Below, piece after piece: positions 1 to 6,406 of a stretch of DNA of 64,000 nucleotides. Both the position numbers and the translations under genes were made by a program. Position 1 is the first letter of the stretch, and every line of letters starts with the position of its first letter. The DNA comes from Marinobacter sp050379415. GTDB taxonomy: Bacteria; Pseudomonadota; Gammaproteobacteria; Pseudomonadales; Oleiphilaceae. The notes under the pieces are model-generated. The model was not told where the DNA came from and made no database searches. It saw only the letters and a program-made list of their open reading frames with translations. The DNA lies in assembly GCF_050379415.1 (NCBI RefSeq), contig NZ_JBNRLS010000007.1:1-64000 (forward strand), read 5' to 3'.

Positions 1-33
1 GTTATATTTCTTAAACCTCAATCAAGGAAGATT

Positions 34-360
34 ATGAGAATATCGACAATCCCCCTAATCGTTCTCTGCCTGTTCATGGGCTTTACCTTCTGGGTAATGG
101 CAGGCGCCGAGCAGTCGCTTCTGGCCTTCGGTGTTCAGCTGATGTCTAGCCCGGATACCGCCCAGGTTGTCATAGATCTCTACATTCTCGCCGCGTTGGC
201 CTGTATTTGGATGTACCAGGACGCCAAAAGCCGCGGCAAAGGGTTGGGCTACGTCATCCCGTTTTTAGTTCTGACAGCGGTGTTTGTATCTGCAGGTCCG
301 CTGCTATATTTGGTGTTGCGTGGTGGGCGAGAGCCTGAAGCCCAAGCCAGCAAAATATAA
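34..360 (+). CDS. DUF2834 family membrane protein (cassette 1)
   Basis: A 108-residue protein with three predicted membrane spans: roughly residues 4-23, 46-61 and 72-95. The short charged loop before the third span contains a YQDAKSRGKG stretch, the pattern I associate with DUF2834. An AAGGAAG ribosome site lies six bases before the ATG, which supports the start. The gene is the only cargo of cassette 1, and its TAA stop lies inside the left end of attC1, the compact arrangement usual for cassettes. Function is unknown. It probably depends on readthrough from an upstream promoter. Confidence 0.8.
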   Translation: MRISTIPLIVLCLFMGFTFWVMAGAEQSLLAFGVQLMSSPDTAQVVIDLYILAALACIWMYQDAKSRGKGLGYVIPFLVLTAVFVSAGPLLYLVLRGGREPEAQASKI

Positions 361-434
361 CCAGCCGCATCAGTACGCGGCCGGTGGCCGCCGGACGTCC
401 CTGACGGGCCGCCGCTGTGCTCCGCGCGTTAGAG
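355..434 (+). other. attC1 recombination site
   Basis: The site runs from ATATAAC (355-361) to GTTAGAG (428-434). The 3' half carries the segment CGGACGTCCCTGACGGGCC, which recurs almost unchanged in attC2. The left heptamer is the reverse complement of GTTATAT at the start of cassette 1. Confidence 0.9.
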
Positions 435-480
435 TGGCAAGTGAGGATGCTGGAGTAGTGAAAGTCATGAAGGCCTTATT

Positions 481-960
481 ATGAAGCGACTTCTACTCTT
501 CAGCGTTTCGTTTTTTTTCGCTTGGCCCGTACCTGCCGATACAGCCAGTTCTCCTGAGCTAAAGGCCCTGACTGGCGAGGCATGTGAGTATTTGGGAGCT
601 TCTTGCGCCAAGCACCGAGCGGAGTGCTCAAATTCACAAGATCCAAATATCTGCCTGGTGCTTGTATATTTTGATATGAGAGTCGCTGAAGAGCGCTGCG
701 GTAAGTCACGCCGAATGTTGTGCTTCGACGAGAACAGCCGCTATGCCAGAAAGTGGATGCAGGAGCTAAACATTCCGAACATCGGAAACCCGAAGAGACA
801 AGATGCATTCAAGGCGTGCAATAGTACTGGCAACTATGAAGTGGAATCCGTCTCTCTGGCGAATCTTGAAACAACGCTTGGCGGATTGATGGGTGTGAGC
901 GAGTACCAGTACAAGAACTATAAAATTTATTACGAGTGCTTTCAGGCCTACCTAGAATGA
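481..960 (+). CDS. Cys-rich secreted protein of unknown function (cassette 2)
   Basis: A 159-residue protein beginning with a signal peptide: KR, a hydrophobic run of about 13 residues ending FFFAWPVPA, then DTASS. The mature part has eight cysteines, so disulfide bonding in the periplasm or outside the cell is likely. No family was recognised. An alternative upstream ATG at 469 is in a different frame and closes at 483. The gene is the only cargo between GTTAGAG (428) and attC2. The 5' gap of about 50 bases shows no strong ribosome site. Its AT-richer codon use compared with the core genes fits a mobile cassette. Confidence 0.75.
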   Translation: MKRLLLFSVSFFFAWPVPADTASSPELKALTGEACEYLGASCAKHRAECSNSQDPNICLVLVYFDMRVAEERCGKSRRMLCFDENSRYARKWMQELNIPNIGNPKRQDAFKACNSTGNYEVESVSLANLETTLGGLMGVSEYQYKNYKIYYECFQAYLE

Positions 961-987
961 TTAACCCGCAGAGCATGGGCATTGCCA

Positions 988-1048
988 CTCTAACAAATCG
1001 CGCAAGGCGGACGTCCCTGACGGGCCGCCGCTTCGCTCCGCGTTAAAA
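988..1048 (+). other. attC2 recombination site
   Basis: The site runs from CTCTAAC (988-994) to GTTAAAA (1042-1048), 61 bases. The left heptamer is the exact complement of GTTAGAG at the start of cassette 2. The right half is nearly identical to attC1, so both cassettes belong to the same attC family. Confidence 0.9.
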
Positions 1049-1072
1049 GGGCACATCACCAGAGGATGAGCC

Positions 1073-1303
1073 ATGGAGATTGATGAAGAGAAAATCGATG
1101 AGGCCGTATTGGCTTTGCTATACCTGACTTTGCATGATGGCGGTCGGGCGTGGAAATCCTTTGATTGGGATGCCATGAATAGGCTTCATGAAAAGGGTCT
1201 CATTGAGAACCCGGTTGGTAAGGCTAAGTCTGTCCTGTTCACAGAGGACGGTCTAAAAGAGTCAGAGCGCCTGTTCCAGAAACTTTTCGCCAAGGACTCT
1301 TGA
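1073..1303 (+). CDS. DUF6429 family protein (cassette 3)
   Basis: A 76-residue acidic, cytoplasmic protein starting MEIDEEKIDEAVLALLYLTL. I recognise this start as DUF6429, a small family often found as integron cargo. It includes a conserved DGGRAWKSFDWDAMNRLHEKGLI segment of the winged-helix-like type and a FTEDGLKESERLF tail, which suggests a small HTH-like fold. A GAGGATGAGCC stretch provides the ribosome site. Its role is unknown. It is the only gene in cassette 3 and lies 24 bases after the cassette start. Confidence 0.8.
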   Translation: MEIDEEKIDEAVLALLYLTLHDGGRAWKSFDWDAMNRLHEKGLIENPVGKAKSVLFTEDGLKESERLFQKLFAKDS

Positions 1304-1319
1304 ACTTGGGTGGCAGGCC

Positions 1320-1409
1320 TTTTAACCAAGCGGTTAACCGGACGCCAAAAGCTTACCGCTTTTGGTTCCCTACGCTGCGCTCCGGCGCCGGTTACCATCA
1401 GCGTTATAC
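1320..1409 (+). other. attC3 recombination site
   Basis: The site runs from TTTTAAC (1320-1326) to GTTATAC (1403-1409), 90 bases. The left heptamer is the complement of GTTAAAA at 1042. An internal CCAAAAGC/GCTTTTGG inverted repeat forms the arm of the folded strand. Confidence 0.9.
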
Positions 1410-1441
1410 GGCACGAATCTCAGGCAACTTGGAGTTCCTGC

Positions 1442-1885
1442 ATGACTGAAGACAGAACATTACGTACCTCCAGAACTCTGCCTTTCTCCCCCGAAGAAAT
1501 TTACGGGGCATTTGCGTCGCCTGAATTGCTGGCCGCATGGTGGGGACCGGAGGGCTTTTCAAATACCTTCGAAATTCATGAGTTCACGGAAGGGGGACGC
1601 TGGAAGTTCGTCATGCATGCCCCAGACGGAACCGACCATCCGAACGAGAGCAAGTTCGAAGCACTTGAACCAAACTCGAAAATAGTCATTCACCATGACT
1701 GCCCGCCAAATTTCAGGCTCACAGTTGAACTCACTGCTGAAGGTCGTGGAACGCACGTAACCTGGAATCAAGTGTTTGACGATGCTCAAACTGCGCAGCC
1801 AGTCAAAGAACGGGCTGGCGCAGCAAATGAGCAAAATCTTGATCGGCTCACGCGCGTGCTTGAGCAGGAAAGAGGCTCCGTATAA
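1442..1885 (+). CDS. SRPBCC / AHSA1 domain protein (cassette 4)
   Basis: A 147-residue START-like ligand-binding protein of the activator of Hsp90 ATPase homologue 1 (AHSA1) type. Visible hallmarks are the N-terminal RTLPFSPEEIYGAFASPELLAAWWGPEGF, the strand GGRWKFVMHAPDG and the C-terminal helix ending LDRLTRVLEQE. I placed the start at the ATG at 1442, because the open frame extends upstream through attC3 and the family begins just before RTLRTSRTL. The TAA stop lies within the left heptamer of attC4. Such proteins usually bind hydrophobic small molecules; the ligand here is unknown. Confidence 0.85.
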   Translation: MTEDRTLRTSRTLPFSPEEIYGAFASPELLAAWWGPEGFSNTFEIHEFTEGGRWKFVMHAPDGTDHPNESKFEALEPNSKIVIHHDCPPNFRLTVELTAEGRGTHVTWNQVFDDAQTAQPVKERAGAANEQNLDRLTRVLEQERGSV

Positions 1886-1982
1886 CCAGGCATTCAAGCT
1901 CGTTCCGGCCCTTGCGGGCCTCCACCGGACCGGTTTGTTCCGATGGGCTCCACAAACCGGCCGCTTAATATTGGCGTTATGC
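1880..1982 (+). other. attC4 recombination site
   Basis: The site runs from GTATAAC (1880-1886) to GTTATGC (1976-1982), 103 bases. It contains the long inverted arms CCGGCCC/GGGCC and CCGGACCGGTTTG/CAAACCGGCCG. The left heptamer is the complement of GTTATAC at 1403. Confidence 0.9.
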
Positions 1983-1983
1983 C

Positions 1984-2280
1984 CTAAAGCAGATGCCCCT
2001 CAGGCAACATGCGTTTGTGCAGGAAGCGGATAATTTCAACAATACCCTCGGTGGCTAACCGATAAAATATGATGTGGCTTCCCTGAGGGTACTGTCGGTA
2101 GCCTGAACTTATCTCATCGCAAGCTTGCCCCAAGTTCGGATTGTCAGCCAGAAGGTGGAAGCATTGATCGAACTGGAGAACATAGTGGTTTCGTTGATCT
2201 CGACCCCATTCACGCTCCGTGTATAGGGCAATAGATTTGAGGTCAGCTTTGGCCTTCCTGGAAAGCTTGAAACTTGGCAT
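1984..2280 (-). CDS. parE: ParE/RelE-type toxin (cassette 5)
   Basis: A 98-residue toxin of the RelE/ParE fold. It starts MPSFKLSRKAKADLKSIALYTEREWG and carries the typical LADNPNLGQACDEISSGYRQYPQGSHIIFYR segment and a C-terminal strand with IIRFLHKRM. ParE proteins poison DNA gyrase, whereas RelE relatives cut mRNA; the N-terminal ADL..IA.YT pattern favours ParE. It abuts the antitoxin gene with a one-base overlap and is antisense to the array. It must therefore use its own promoter upstream of parD rather than the integron promoter. Such pairs stabilise cassette arrays. Confidence 0.88.
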   Translation of the reverse strand: MPSFKLSRKAKADLKSIALYTEREWGRDQRNHYVLQFDQCFHLLADNPNLGQACDEISSGYRQYPQGSHIIFYRLATEGIVEIIRFLHKRMLPEGHLL

Positions 2281-2519
2281 CAGCGCCCTTCGTTGTCCAG
2301 TTCACGAATAAACGAGTCATAGGAGTAGTCTTCGAAACCACTGTCCTCGCCTTCCTTAAGCAATTTACGAAGTGTAGTCAGGCGGGTTTCAGACTCTTCA
2401 AGCAGGCGCAATGCGGCACGAACGACCTCGCTGGTTGAGCTGTATCGGCCATTTTTGAGCTGTTCTGCAATGAACGCATCAAAATGTTGGCCTAAAGTGA
2501 TGCTGGTGTTCTTTTGCAT
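2280..2519 (-). CDS. parD: ParD-type antitoxin (cassette 5)
   Basis: A 79-residue antitoxin with an N-terminal ribbon-helix-helix (about residues 1-45: NTSITLGQHFDAFIAEQLKNGRYSSTSEVVRAALRLLEE). An acidic C-terminal tail would wrap the toxin. RYSSTSEVVRAALRLLE is the ParD signature. Good ribosome site AGGTGG lies just before the ATG. The dimer probably represses its own promoter through the inverted repeat at 2536-2550. It is the first gene of the reversed pair in cassette 5. Confidence 0.9.
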   Translation of the reverse strand: MQKNTSITLGQHFDAFIAEQLKNGRYSSTSEVVRAALRLLEESETRLTTLRKLLKEGEDSGFEDYSYDSFIRELDNEGR

Positions 2520-2520
2520 G

Positions 2521-2570
2521 ATGCCACCTCGCTAGTACCAATAATTGGTATATTTTGGTCCAGGTGGCAT
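2521..2570 (-). promoter_or_regulatory. parDE promoter/operator with nested inverted repeats
   Basis: Directly upstream of parD lies a perfect 15-base inverted repeat, TACCAAT-A-ATTGGTA (2536-2550). It is flanked by a second perfect pair, ATGCCACCT (2521-2529) and AGGTGGCAT (2562-2570). The inner repeat is AT-rich and is the likely ParD operator. The outer right arm overlaps the first bases of attC5. Confidence 0.6.
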
Positions 2571-2615
2571 AACAATGCAATCCACGCGACAAGCGCGTGA
2601 TTGCGGGCGTTGATA
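2567..2615 (+). other. attC5 recombination site
   Basis: A short site of 49 bases from GCATAAC (2567-2573) to GTTGATA (2609-2615). The inner arms GCAATCCACGCG and CGCGTGATTGC pair with one unpaired base, the extrahelical-base pattern of attC folding. The left heptamer is the complement of GTTATGC at 1976. Confidence 0.85.
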
Positions 2616-3005
2616 TGACTTCCCCCGTCAAAATGAGTGACGGTGCTACCACGAAGCAAGGGCAGTCCCAGCTTGAGAGCAGGCGGTAGAGCCAGTGGCC
2701 GCAGGGGCCGGCCTCATGGACGAACTGGAGTTGACACCCTGAATGTCGGGATTCGAACTGCCGAACCATCTTGCAGACGGCGTAATGCTGGGTACCGATG
2801 CTCCCAAGATAAGTAACCGGTTCTGTTCGGGAATCTGTGGCGTAGGCCACGGCGATGGGGTCTTTGTGCGTATCCAGGCCAATGAACACTGTGCTATTTT
2901 TTTCATGATGCTGCCCCCCGATTTTACGCATGTGAACACGTAAATTATGGCTCTGGCTGAGGGCTAACCCACGAGGTGAGGGCAGCCCCCTGGTGGGGAG
3001 TCATA
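2614..3005 (-). mobile_element. Internally deleted IS110/IS1111-type element
   Basis: A remnant of about 390 bases bounded by matching ends. TATGACTTCCCC at 2614-2625 corresponds, read inward from the other side, to TATGACTCCCC ending at 3005. Between them lies only the N-terminal third of a DEDD transposase, in reverse orientation. It begins at the edge of attC5. That is notable because a subgroup of IS1111 elements is known to target attC sites. The C-terminal two thirds are missing although both termini remain, so it cannot move by itself. Confidence 0.6.
2632..2931 (-). pseudogene. IS110-family transposase fragment (N-terminal)
   Basis: About 100 codons match the N-terminal DEDD catalytic domain of IS110/IS1111 transposases: STVFIGLDTHKDPIAVAYA, LGSIGT, VHEAGPCGHWLYR and VVAPSLI. 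Homology stops after VAPSLI, where intact enzymes continue for more than 200 residues. The natural start MKK lies in the adjacent frame (ATG near 2905), so a one-base indel separates it from the NSTVFIGLD frame. The gene is thus both frameshifted and truncated. The catalytic E and last D motifs are absent or unsupported. Confidence 0.75.
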
Positions 3006-3027
3006 ATGTCTAGCGGGCTATACAACC

Positions 3028-3663
3028 ATGCCGACTCCCGAAGAAATCCTTGCGGGCCTCAGATCAATCTCAAATGATTGGCGCCTTCTTGCCATTCTCT
3101 GGCATGGGTATTTCGCAGTGCTCTTGGTGGGCCTGGCCTCCGGCCTGCGCCTGAAAGAGCGACTCGTTGGGGCGCTGCTCGTTATCCCGCTTTTCTCAGT
3201 GAGCGCCCTCGCATGGATCCATGGCAACCCGTTCAATGGCGTGCTCTTTACCGTCATGGGTATCGTACTGCTCGGAATCGCGGTTCGCCTTCAAGGAGAG
3301 AGTGTGGGCATTTCTCCGAGGCGATTTGCTGTTCCCGGCGCTTTTCTGATCGTGTTTGGTTGGCTTTATCCCCACTTTCTCAATGATGCGGCGCTCGTTG
3401 CTTACCTGTATTCTGCACCAACGGGGCTAGTCCCGTGCCCGACGCTTTCAATTGTGATCGGGTTCACCCTGGTGCTGCGCGGTTTAGCATCCAGGGCGTG
3501 GTGTTTGGTGCTGAGCGCAGCGGGTGTTTTCTACGGCGCTTTTGGAGCTGGCCGGCTTGGCGTGACGATAGACGGGATTCTATTCTTCGGTGCATTGTTA
3601 ACAGCATACGCTGCCTTTTCGCCTCGGTTGATAGGGCGCGGTAATGGCGAGGCCGCCCGTTGA
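3028..3663 (+). CDS. Multi-pass membrane protein, possibly DUF6064-like
   Basis: A 211-residue protein with about six hydrophobic spans and short loops. An aromatic N-terminus (WRLLAILWHGYFAVLLVGLASGL) is followed by a SAPTGLVPCPTLSIVIGF segment. The GxVPCPT motif resembles DUF6064 membrane proteins, a tentative assignment made from memory. It follows the IS relic by 23 bases. I found no clear attC after it, so whether it is a sixth cassette or chromosomal flank is unresolved. There is no strong ribosome site at the chosen ATG. Confidence 0.65.
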   Translation: MPTPEEILAGLRSISNDWRLLAILWHGYFAVLLVGLASGLRLKERLVGALLVIPLFSVSALAWIHGNPFNGVLFTVMGIVLLGIAVRLQGESVGISPRRFAVPGAFLIVFGWLYPHFLNDAALVAYLYSAPTGLVPCPTLSIVIGFTLVLRGLASRAWCLVLSAAGVFYGAFGAGRLGVTIDGILFFGALLTAYAAFSPRLIGRGNGEAAR

Positions 3664-3722
3664 AAGGTGGTCAGCACGCCGCCTCGCTTTCGCCTTTTTT
3701 CGCTTAATCAAAGATTTGGATC

Positions 3723-4112
3723 ATGATGAATACGCTGAGAAATATACTGGGAATAACATTCCTCACCGTGATAGCGGGATGTTCAAGTGTCCAGCCCGTG
3801 GCCGGCGGGAACTGGGACGGGTTCACTCAAACCGGGCAAGCATCTTTCTACGCGGATAAGTTCCAGAACAGGCAGACAGCCAGTGGCGCGCTTTATAAGC
3901 ACGAGCTCCCCACAGCGGCACATAAGAAGTTACCGTTCGGCTCAAAGGTAAGAGTCACAAACCTTGATAATGGCAAGGATGTCGTTGTAAACATCAACGA
4001 TCGTGGGCCCTTTGTGAAGGGGCGTATCATTGACCTCTCGAAATCTGCGTTCAGTCGTATCGGGAGCACATCGTCGGGATTGATCGACGTAAAAATTGAA
4101 GTGCTGAGGTAG
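3723..4112 (+). CDS. RlpA-like double-psi beta-barrel lipoprotein
   Basis: A 129-residue lipoprotein. The signal sequence ends FLTVIAGCSS (lipobox cysteine near residue 20). It is followed by one RlpA double-psi beta-barrel: GQASFYADKFQNRQTASGALY, AAHKKLPFGSKVRVTNLDNGK and VNINDRGPFVKGRIIDLSKSAF. RlpA proteins bind or cleave denuded peptidoglycan glycans at the septum. Full RlpA also has a SPOR domain, which is absent here, so this is the short single-domain form. Start choice between two adjacent ATGs (3723, 3726) is open. Located between the integron edge and the TauD gene. Confidence 0.85.
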   Translation: MMNTLRNILGITFLTVIAGCSSVQPVAGGNWDGFTQTGQASFYADKFQNRQTASGALYKHELPTAAHKKLPFGSKVRVTNLDNGKDVVVNINDRGPFVKGRIIDLSKSAFSRIGSTSSGLIDVKIEVLR

Positions 4113-4198
4113 CCGCCGGCGGCCACAATTGCGTGGCGAATTTTTCAACGTTCGGGCTTGCTCGCAGATGTGGCGAACCCGATCGCCGACTCCACGCC

Positions 4199-5281
4199 TC
4201 AGTTCTGCATCCGGATATCATCCTTCCACCGGAAGCCAACGCCCCCTGTTTGCCAGACACCATCCTTGTTGAACGGGTGAGGCCCGTTCATGTTGATGTA
4301 GGTGGGCAATCCGAAGTGCGGTGCCAGGTTCTGTCTCGCCTTGATCGTCACACGGTCCATGATCCTCAATCCCTGCTGCTCGGCCGGCATGTGGGCTTCC
4401 GGTGATGCCCGGTGGGCCACCGCCCAGTTATCAATGAAGAGCAGATCCCCGGTGTCGTAGTGGTAACGGATCCCGTAACCCTTTTCGAAGGATTCGTTCA
4501 GCAGATTGTTATAGTCGTTGAAAAGCTCCTTCATCTCTTCCGGAGTCAACAAACGCAAATTGTCGGCCGTTGCCGGTATTTTCTGAAGTTCTTCAATCGA
4601 GAGCCCGTACTCCGGCAGCCTCTCAAGAACCGCACCGGTCATTCCCAAATGCAGCCACACGCTTTTTCGTCCGGAAATAGGATGGGTGTGGACAACGGGG
4701 TGGGTCACGCAGGACGCCGAGTTTACGGAAACGAGTCGTTGCCAGAACGCCTGCTTTTCTTTCGGAAGCGCATCGAAGGCCGCGCCCTGATGGGCGAAGT
4801 GTGTGCCGCCGCCGTGCTCCGGTGCCCGGGCCATGTAATACGCGGAGTGCGAAAACGATGCGGCTTCGAAGCTGCCGTCGTTGTGCCACTGGGGGCCAAC
4901 ACCAAGGATGCCGTGGCGGCTGTCGTTGGAACACCGGAAGATGTGCCTGTTTCTGCCGGGCGTTGCGGGATGGACACCGTGGGTCGAATGGATTTCGCGA
5001 GCGCCCCACCATTTGCTGGCGTTGATCAGTTCCTCGGGGGAGAGATCTTTCTGGTGTTTGAAGACGATGAACCCCCGGTTCGCCATTTCTTCCTCCAGTG
5101 CCTGGATGACCGGCTCGGGAAGGTCGGTGCGAACATCGGCGCCGTAGATCTCGACGCCAAGGGGTTCCAGTTGTTTGAGCGTCAGCCCTGTCTCTTCGAT
5201 GAGGGAAACCCGCTCAGGGTCCAGCGGGGGGATGGTCGGTGCCTTGCGGCGGGTGGTGTCTTCCGGTGTCTGGCCCATCAT
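4199..5281 (-). CDS. TauD/TfdA family Fe(II)/2-oxoglutarate dioxygenase
   Basis: A 360-residue non-haem iron dioxygenase. The iron triad is visible as H133 and D135 (QWHNDGSF) and H290 (NWAVAHRAS), with R310 in the position expected to bind 2-oxoglutarate. A large domain of this type oxidises taurine, 2,4-D or other small acids; the substrate cannot be read from sequence. It is divergent from the quaternary-amine ABC importer, about 200 bases away, so a shared control region and a role in processing an imported amine or sulfonate are possible. A good purine-rich ribosome site (GGGAGGCAGG) precedes the ATG. Confidence 0.88.
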   Translation of the reverse strand: MMGQTPEDTTRRKAPTIPPLDPERVSLIEETGLTLKQLEPLGVEIYGADVRTDLPEPVIQALEEEMANRGFIVFKHQKDLSPEELINASKWWGAREIHSTHGVHPATPGRNRHIFRCSNDSRHGILGVGPQWHNDGSFEAASFSHSAYYMARAPEHGGGTHFAHQGAAFDALPKEKQAFWQRLVSVNSASCVTHPVVHTHPISGRKSVWLHLGMTGAVLERLPEYGLSIEELQKIPATADNLRLLTPEEMKELFNDYNNLLNESFEKGYGIRYHYDTGDLLFIDNWAVAHRASPEAHMPAEQQGLRIMDRVTIKARQNLAPHFGLPTYINMNGPHPFNKDGVWQTGGVGFRWKDDIRMQN

Positions 5282-5324
5282 CCTGCCTCCCTTCGCTGGT
5301 CAATTCATAGTCAGCCTAACGCAC

Positions 5325-5360
5325 TGTATTTTGTACACAACCCCCTTTGGGGTGTTGAAA
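5325..5360. promoter_or_regulatory. Possible operator between TauD gene and ABC operon
   Basis: The divergent spacer contains TGTA-N5-TACA (5325-5337) followed by an imperfect hairpin ACAACCCCC-TTT-GGGGTGTTG. Either could be a regulator site for the two divergent units. This is pattern only; no regulator is identified. Confidence 0.3.
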
Positions 5361-5485
5361 GACCAATTCTGCCTTGCCTTCGTATCTGCGTGCCATAGAC
5401 TGAAAGGATGTGGCAGCAACCTGTGTTCTCATGTTGCGCCAGCCTTCAGATTCCAAATTCTGCCAAACGACCAAGAGGAATGGCC

Positions 5486-6403
5486 GTGTCTCTTTTTTTC
5501 CGCTTTCGCCGTGTCGCCGCACTGACCGCCATGCTGATCACCGGGCCTGCCATGGCCGCCGACCCGGTGGTGGTGTCATCCAAGATCGATACCGAAGGCT
5601 CCGTGCTGGGCCAGATGGTGCTGCAGTCCCTGGAAGAGGCCGGCATCCCGGTGGAAAACCGGCTGCAGCTCGGCGGAACCAGTATCGTGCGCAATGCCAT
5701 CAAGGCGGGCGAAATCGATATTTACCCGGAATACACCGGCAACGCGGCGTTCTTCCATGACCAGGCCGATCGCGATATCTGGAAAGACGCGGGCAAGGCC
5801 TACGAGCAGGCTGCCCGCCTCGACCAGGAAGCGCATAACATCGTCTGGCTGAAACCGGCGCAAGCCAATAACACCTGGGCCATGAGTGTGCGTGGAGATC
5901 TGGCGCGGGATAATGATTTGCAGACCCTTGAGGATCTGGCCCGCTACCTCAATGACGGCGGTGCCTTCAAGTTTGCCGCCAGTGCCGAGTTTGTGGAATC
6001 GGCCAGCGCCCTGCCTGCGTTCCAGGAGGCGTATGGCTTCGAGCTGGCGTCCGACCAGCTGCTGATTCTTTCCGGCGGTAACACCGCCGCGACGCTTCGG
6101 GCGGCAGCCCTGAACAACAACGACGTCAACGGGGCGATGACCTACGGTACCGATGGTGGTCTGGACGCACTGGATCTGAAGGTGATGGAGGATACCCTCG
6201 GCGTTCAGCCCGTGTACCAGCCGGCGCCCATCGTGCGCGCCGAGGTCCTGGAAACCTATCCGGAGATCCGCGAGGCTCTGGACCCGGTCTTCGAATCCCT
6301 GGATCTGGAAACCCTCCAGCGTCTGAACGGCCAGGTTGCGGTGAACGGTGTGCCCGCCCAGACGGTGGCGCGTGACTACCTGGATTCCCTGGCCCGGGAC
6401 TGA
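5486..6403 (+). CDS. yehZ: OsmF/YehZ-type quaternary amine substrate-binding protein
   Basis: Periplasmic binding protein of the OpuAC/glycine-betaine type, 305 residues from a GTG at 5486, the same length as E. coli YehZ. The signal peptide runs FRFRRVAALTAMLITGPAMAA. Mature-part motifs include SKIDTEGSVLGQMVLQSLEEAG, GGTSIVRNAIKAGEIDIYPEYTGNA and NVNGAMTYGTDG. I prefer the GTG because the AGAGGA ribosome site (5474-5479) is six bases before it. The ATG at 5480 directly touches that site. First gene of a four-gene operon in the E. coli yehZYXW order; ligand is probably glycine betaine, choline or a relative. Confidence 0.88.
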   Translation: MSLFFRFRRVAALTAMLITGPAMAADPVVVSSKIDTEGSVLGQMVLQSLEEAGIPVENRLQLGGTSIVRNAIKAGEIDIYPEYTGNAAFFHDQADRDIWKDAGKAYEQAARLDQEAHNIVWLKPAQANNTWAMSVRGDLARDNDLQTLEDLARYLNDGGAFKFAASAEFVESASALPAFQEAYGFELASDQLLILSGGNTAATLRAAALNNNDVNGAMTYGTDGGLDALDLKVMEDTLGVQPVYQPAPIVRAEVLETYPEIREALDPVFESLDLETLQRLNGQVAVNGVPAQTVARDYLDSLARD

Positions 6404-6406
6404 GGT

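Larger units (their letters stand above)
1..2615 (+). mobile_element. Integron gene-cassette array (five cassettes)
   Basis: Five consecutive cassettes occupy this stretch, each a short gene followed by an attC site. Cassettes begin at GTTATAT (1), GTTAGAG (428), GTTAAAA (1042), GTTATAC (1403) and GTTATGC (1976). The left ends of their own attC sites are ATATAAC (355), CTCTAAC (988), TTTTAAC (1320), GTATAAC (1880) and GCATAAC (2567). In all five cases these are exact reverse complements, as expected when R' and R'' of the excised circle must pair. Four cassettes carry genes reading toward their attC and one carries a reversed toxin-antitoxin pair. No integrase or attI is visible, so the array continues to the left of the window. 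Confidence 0.93.

Noticed and set aside
2646..2939. 97-codon frame beginning MFTCVKSGGSIMKK as a gene
   Set aside because: It is the shifted frame over the transposase remnant; only the MKK start is meaningful and the rest is out of the transposase frame.
3627..3633. GTTGATA heptamer as a further attC right end
   Set aside because: It matches the attC5 right heptamer but lies inside the coding sequence of a membrane protein, with no paired arms or left heptamer upstream. A chance seven-base match is likely.
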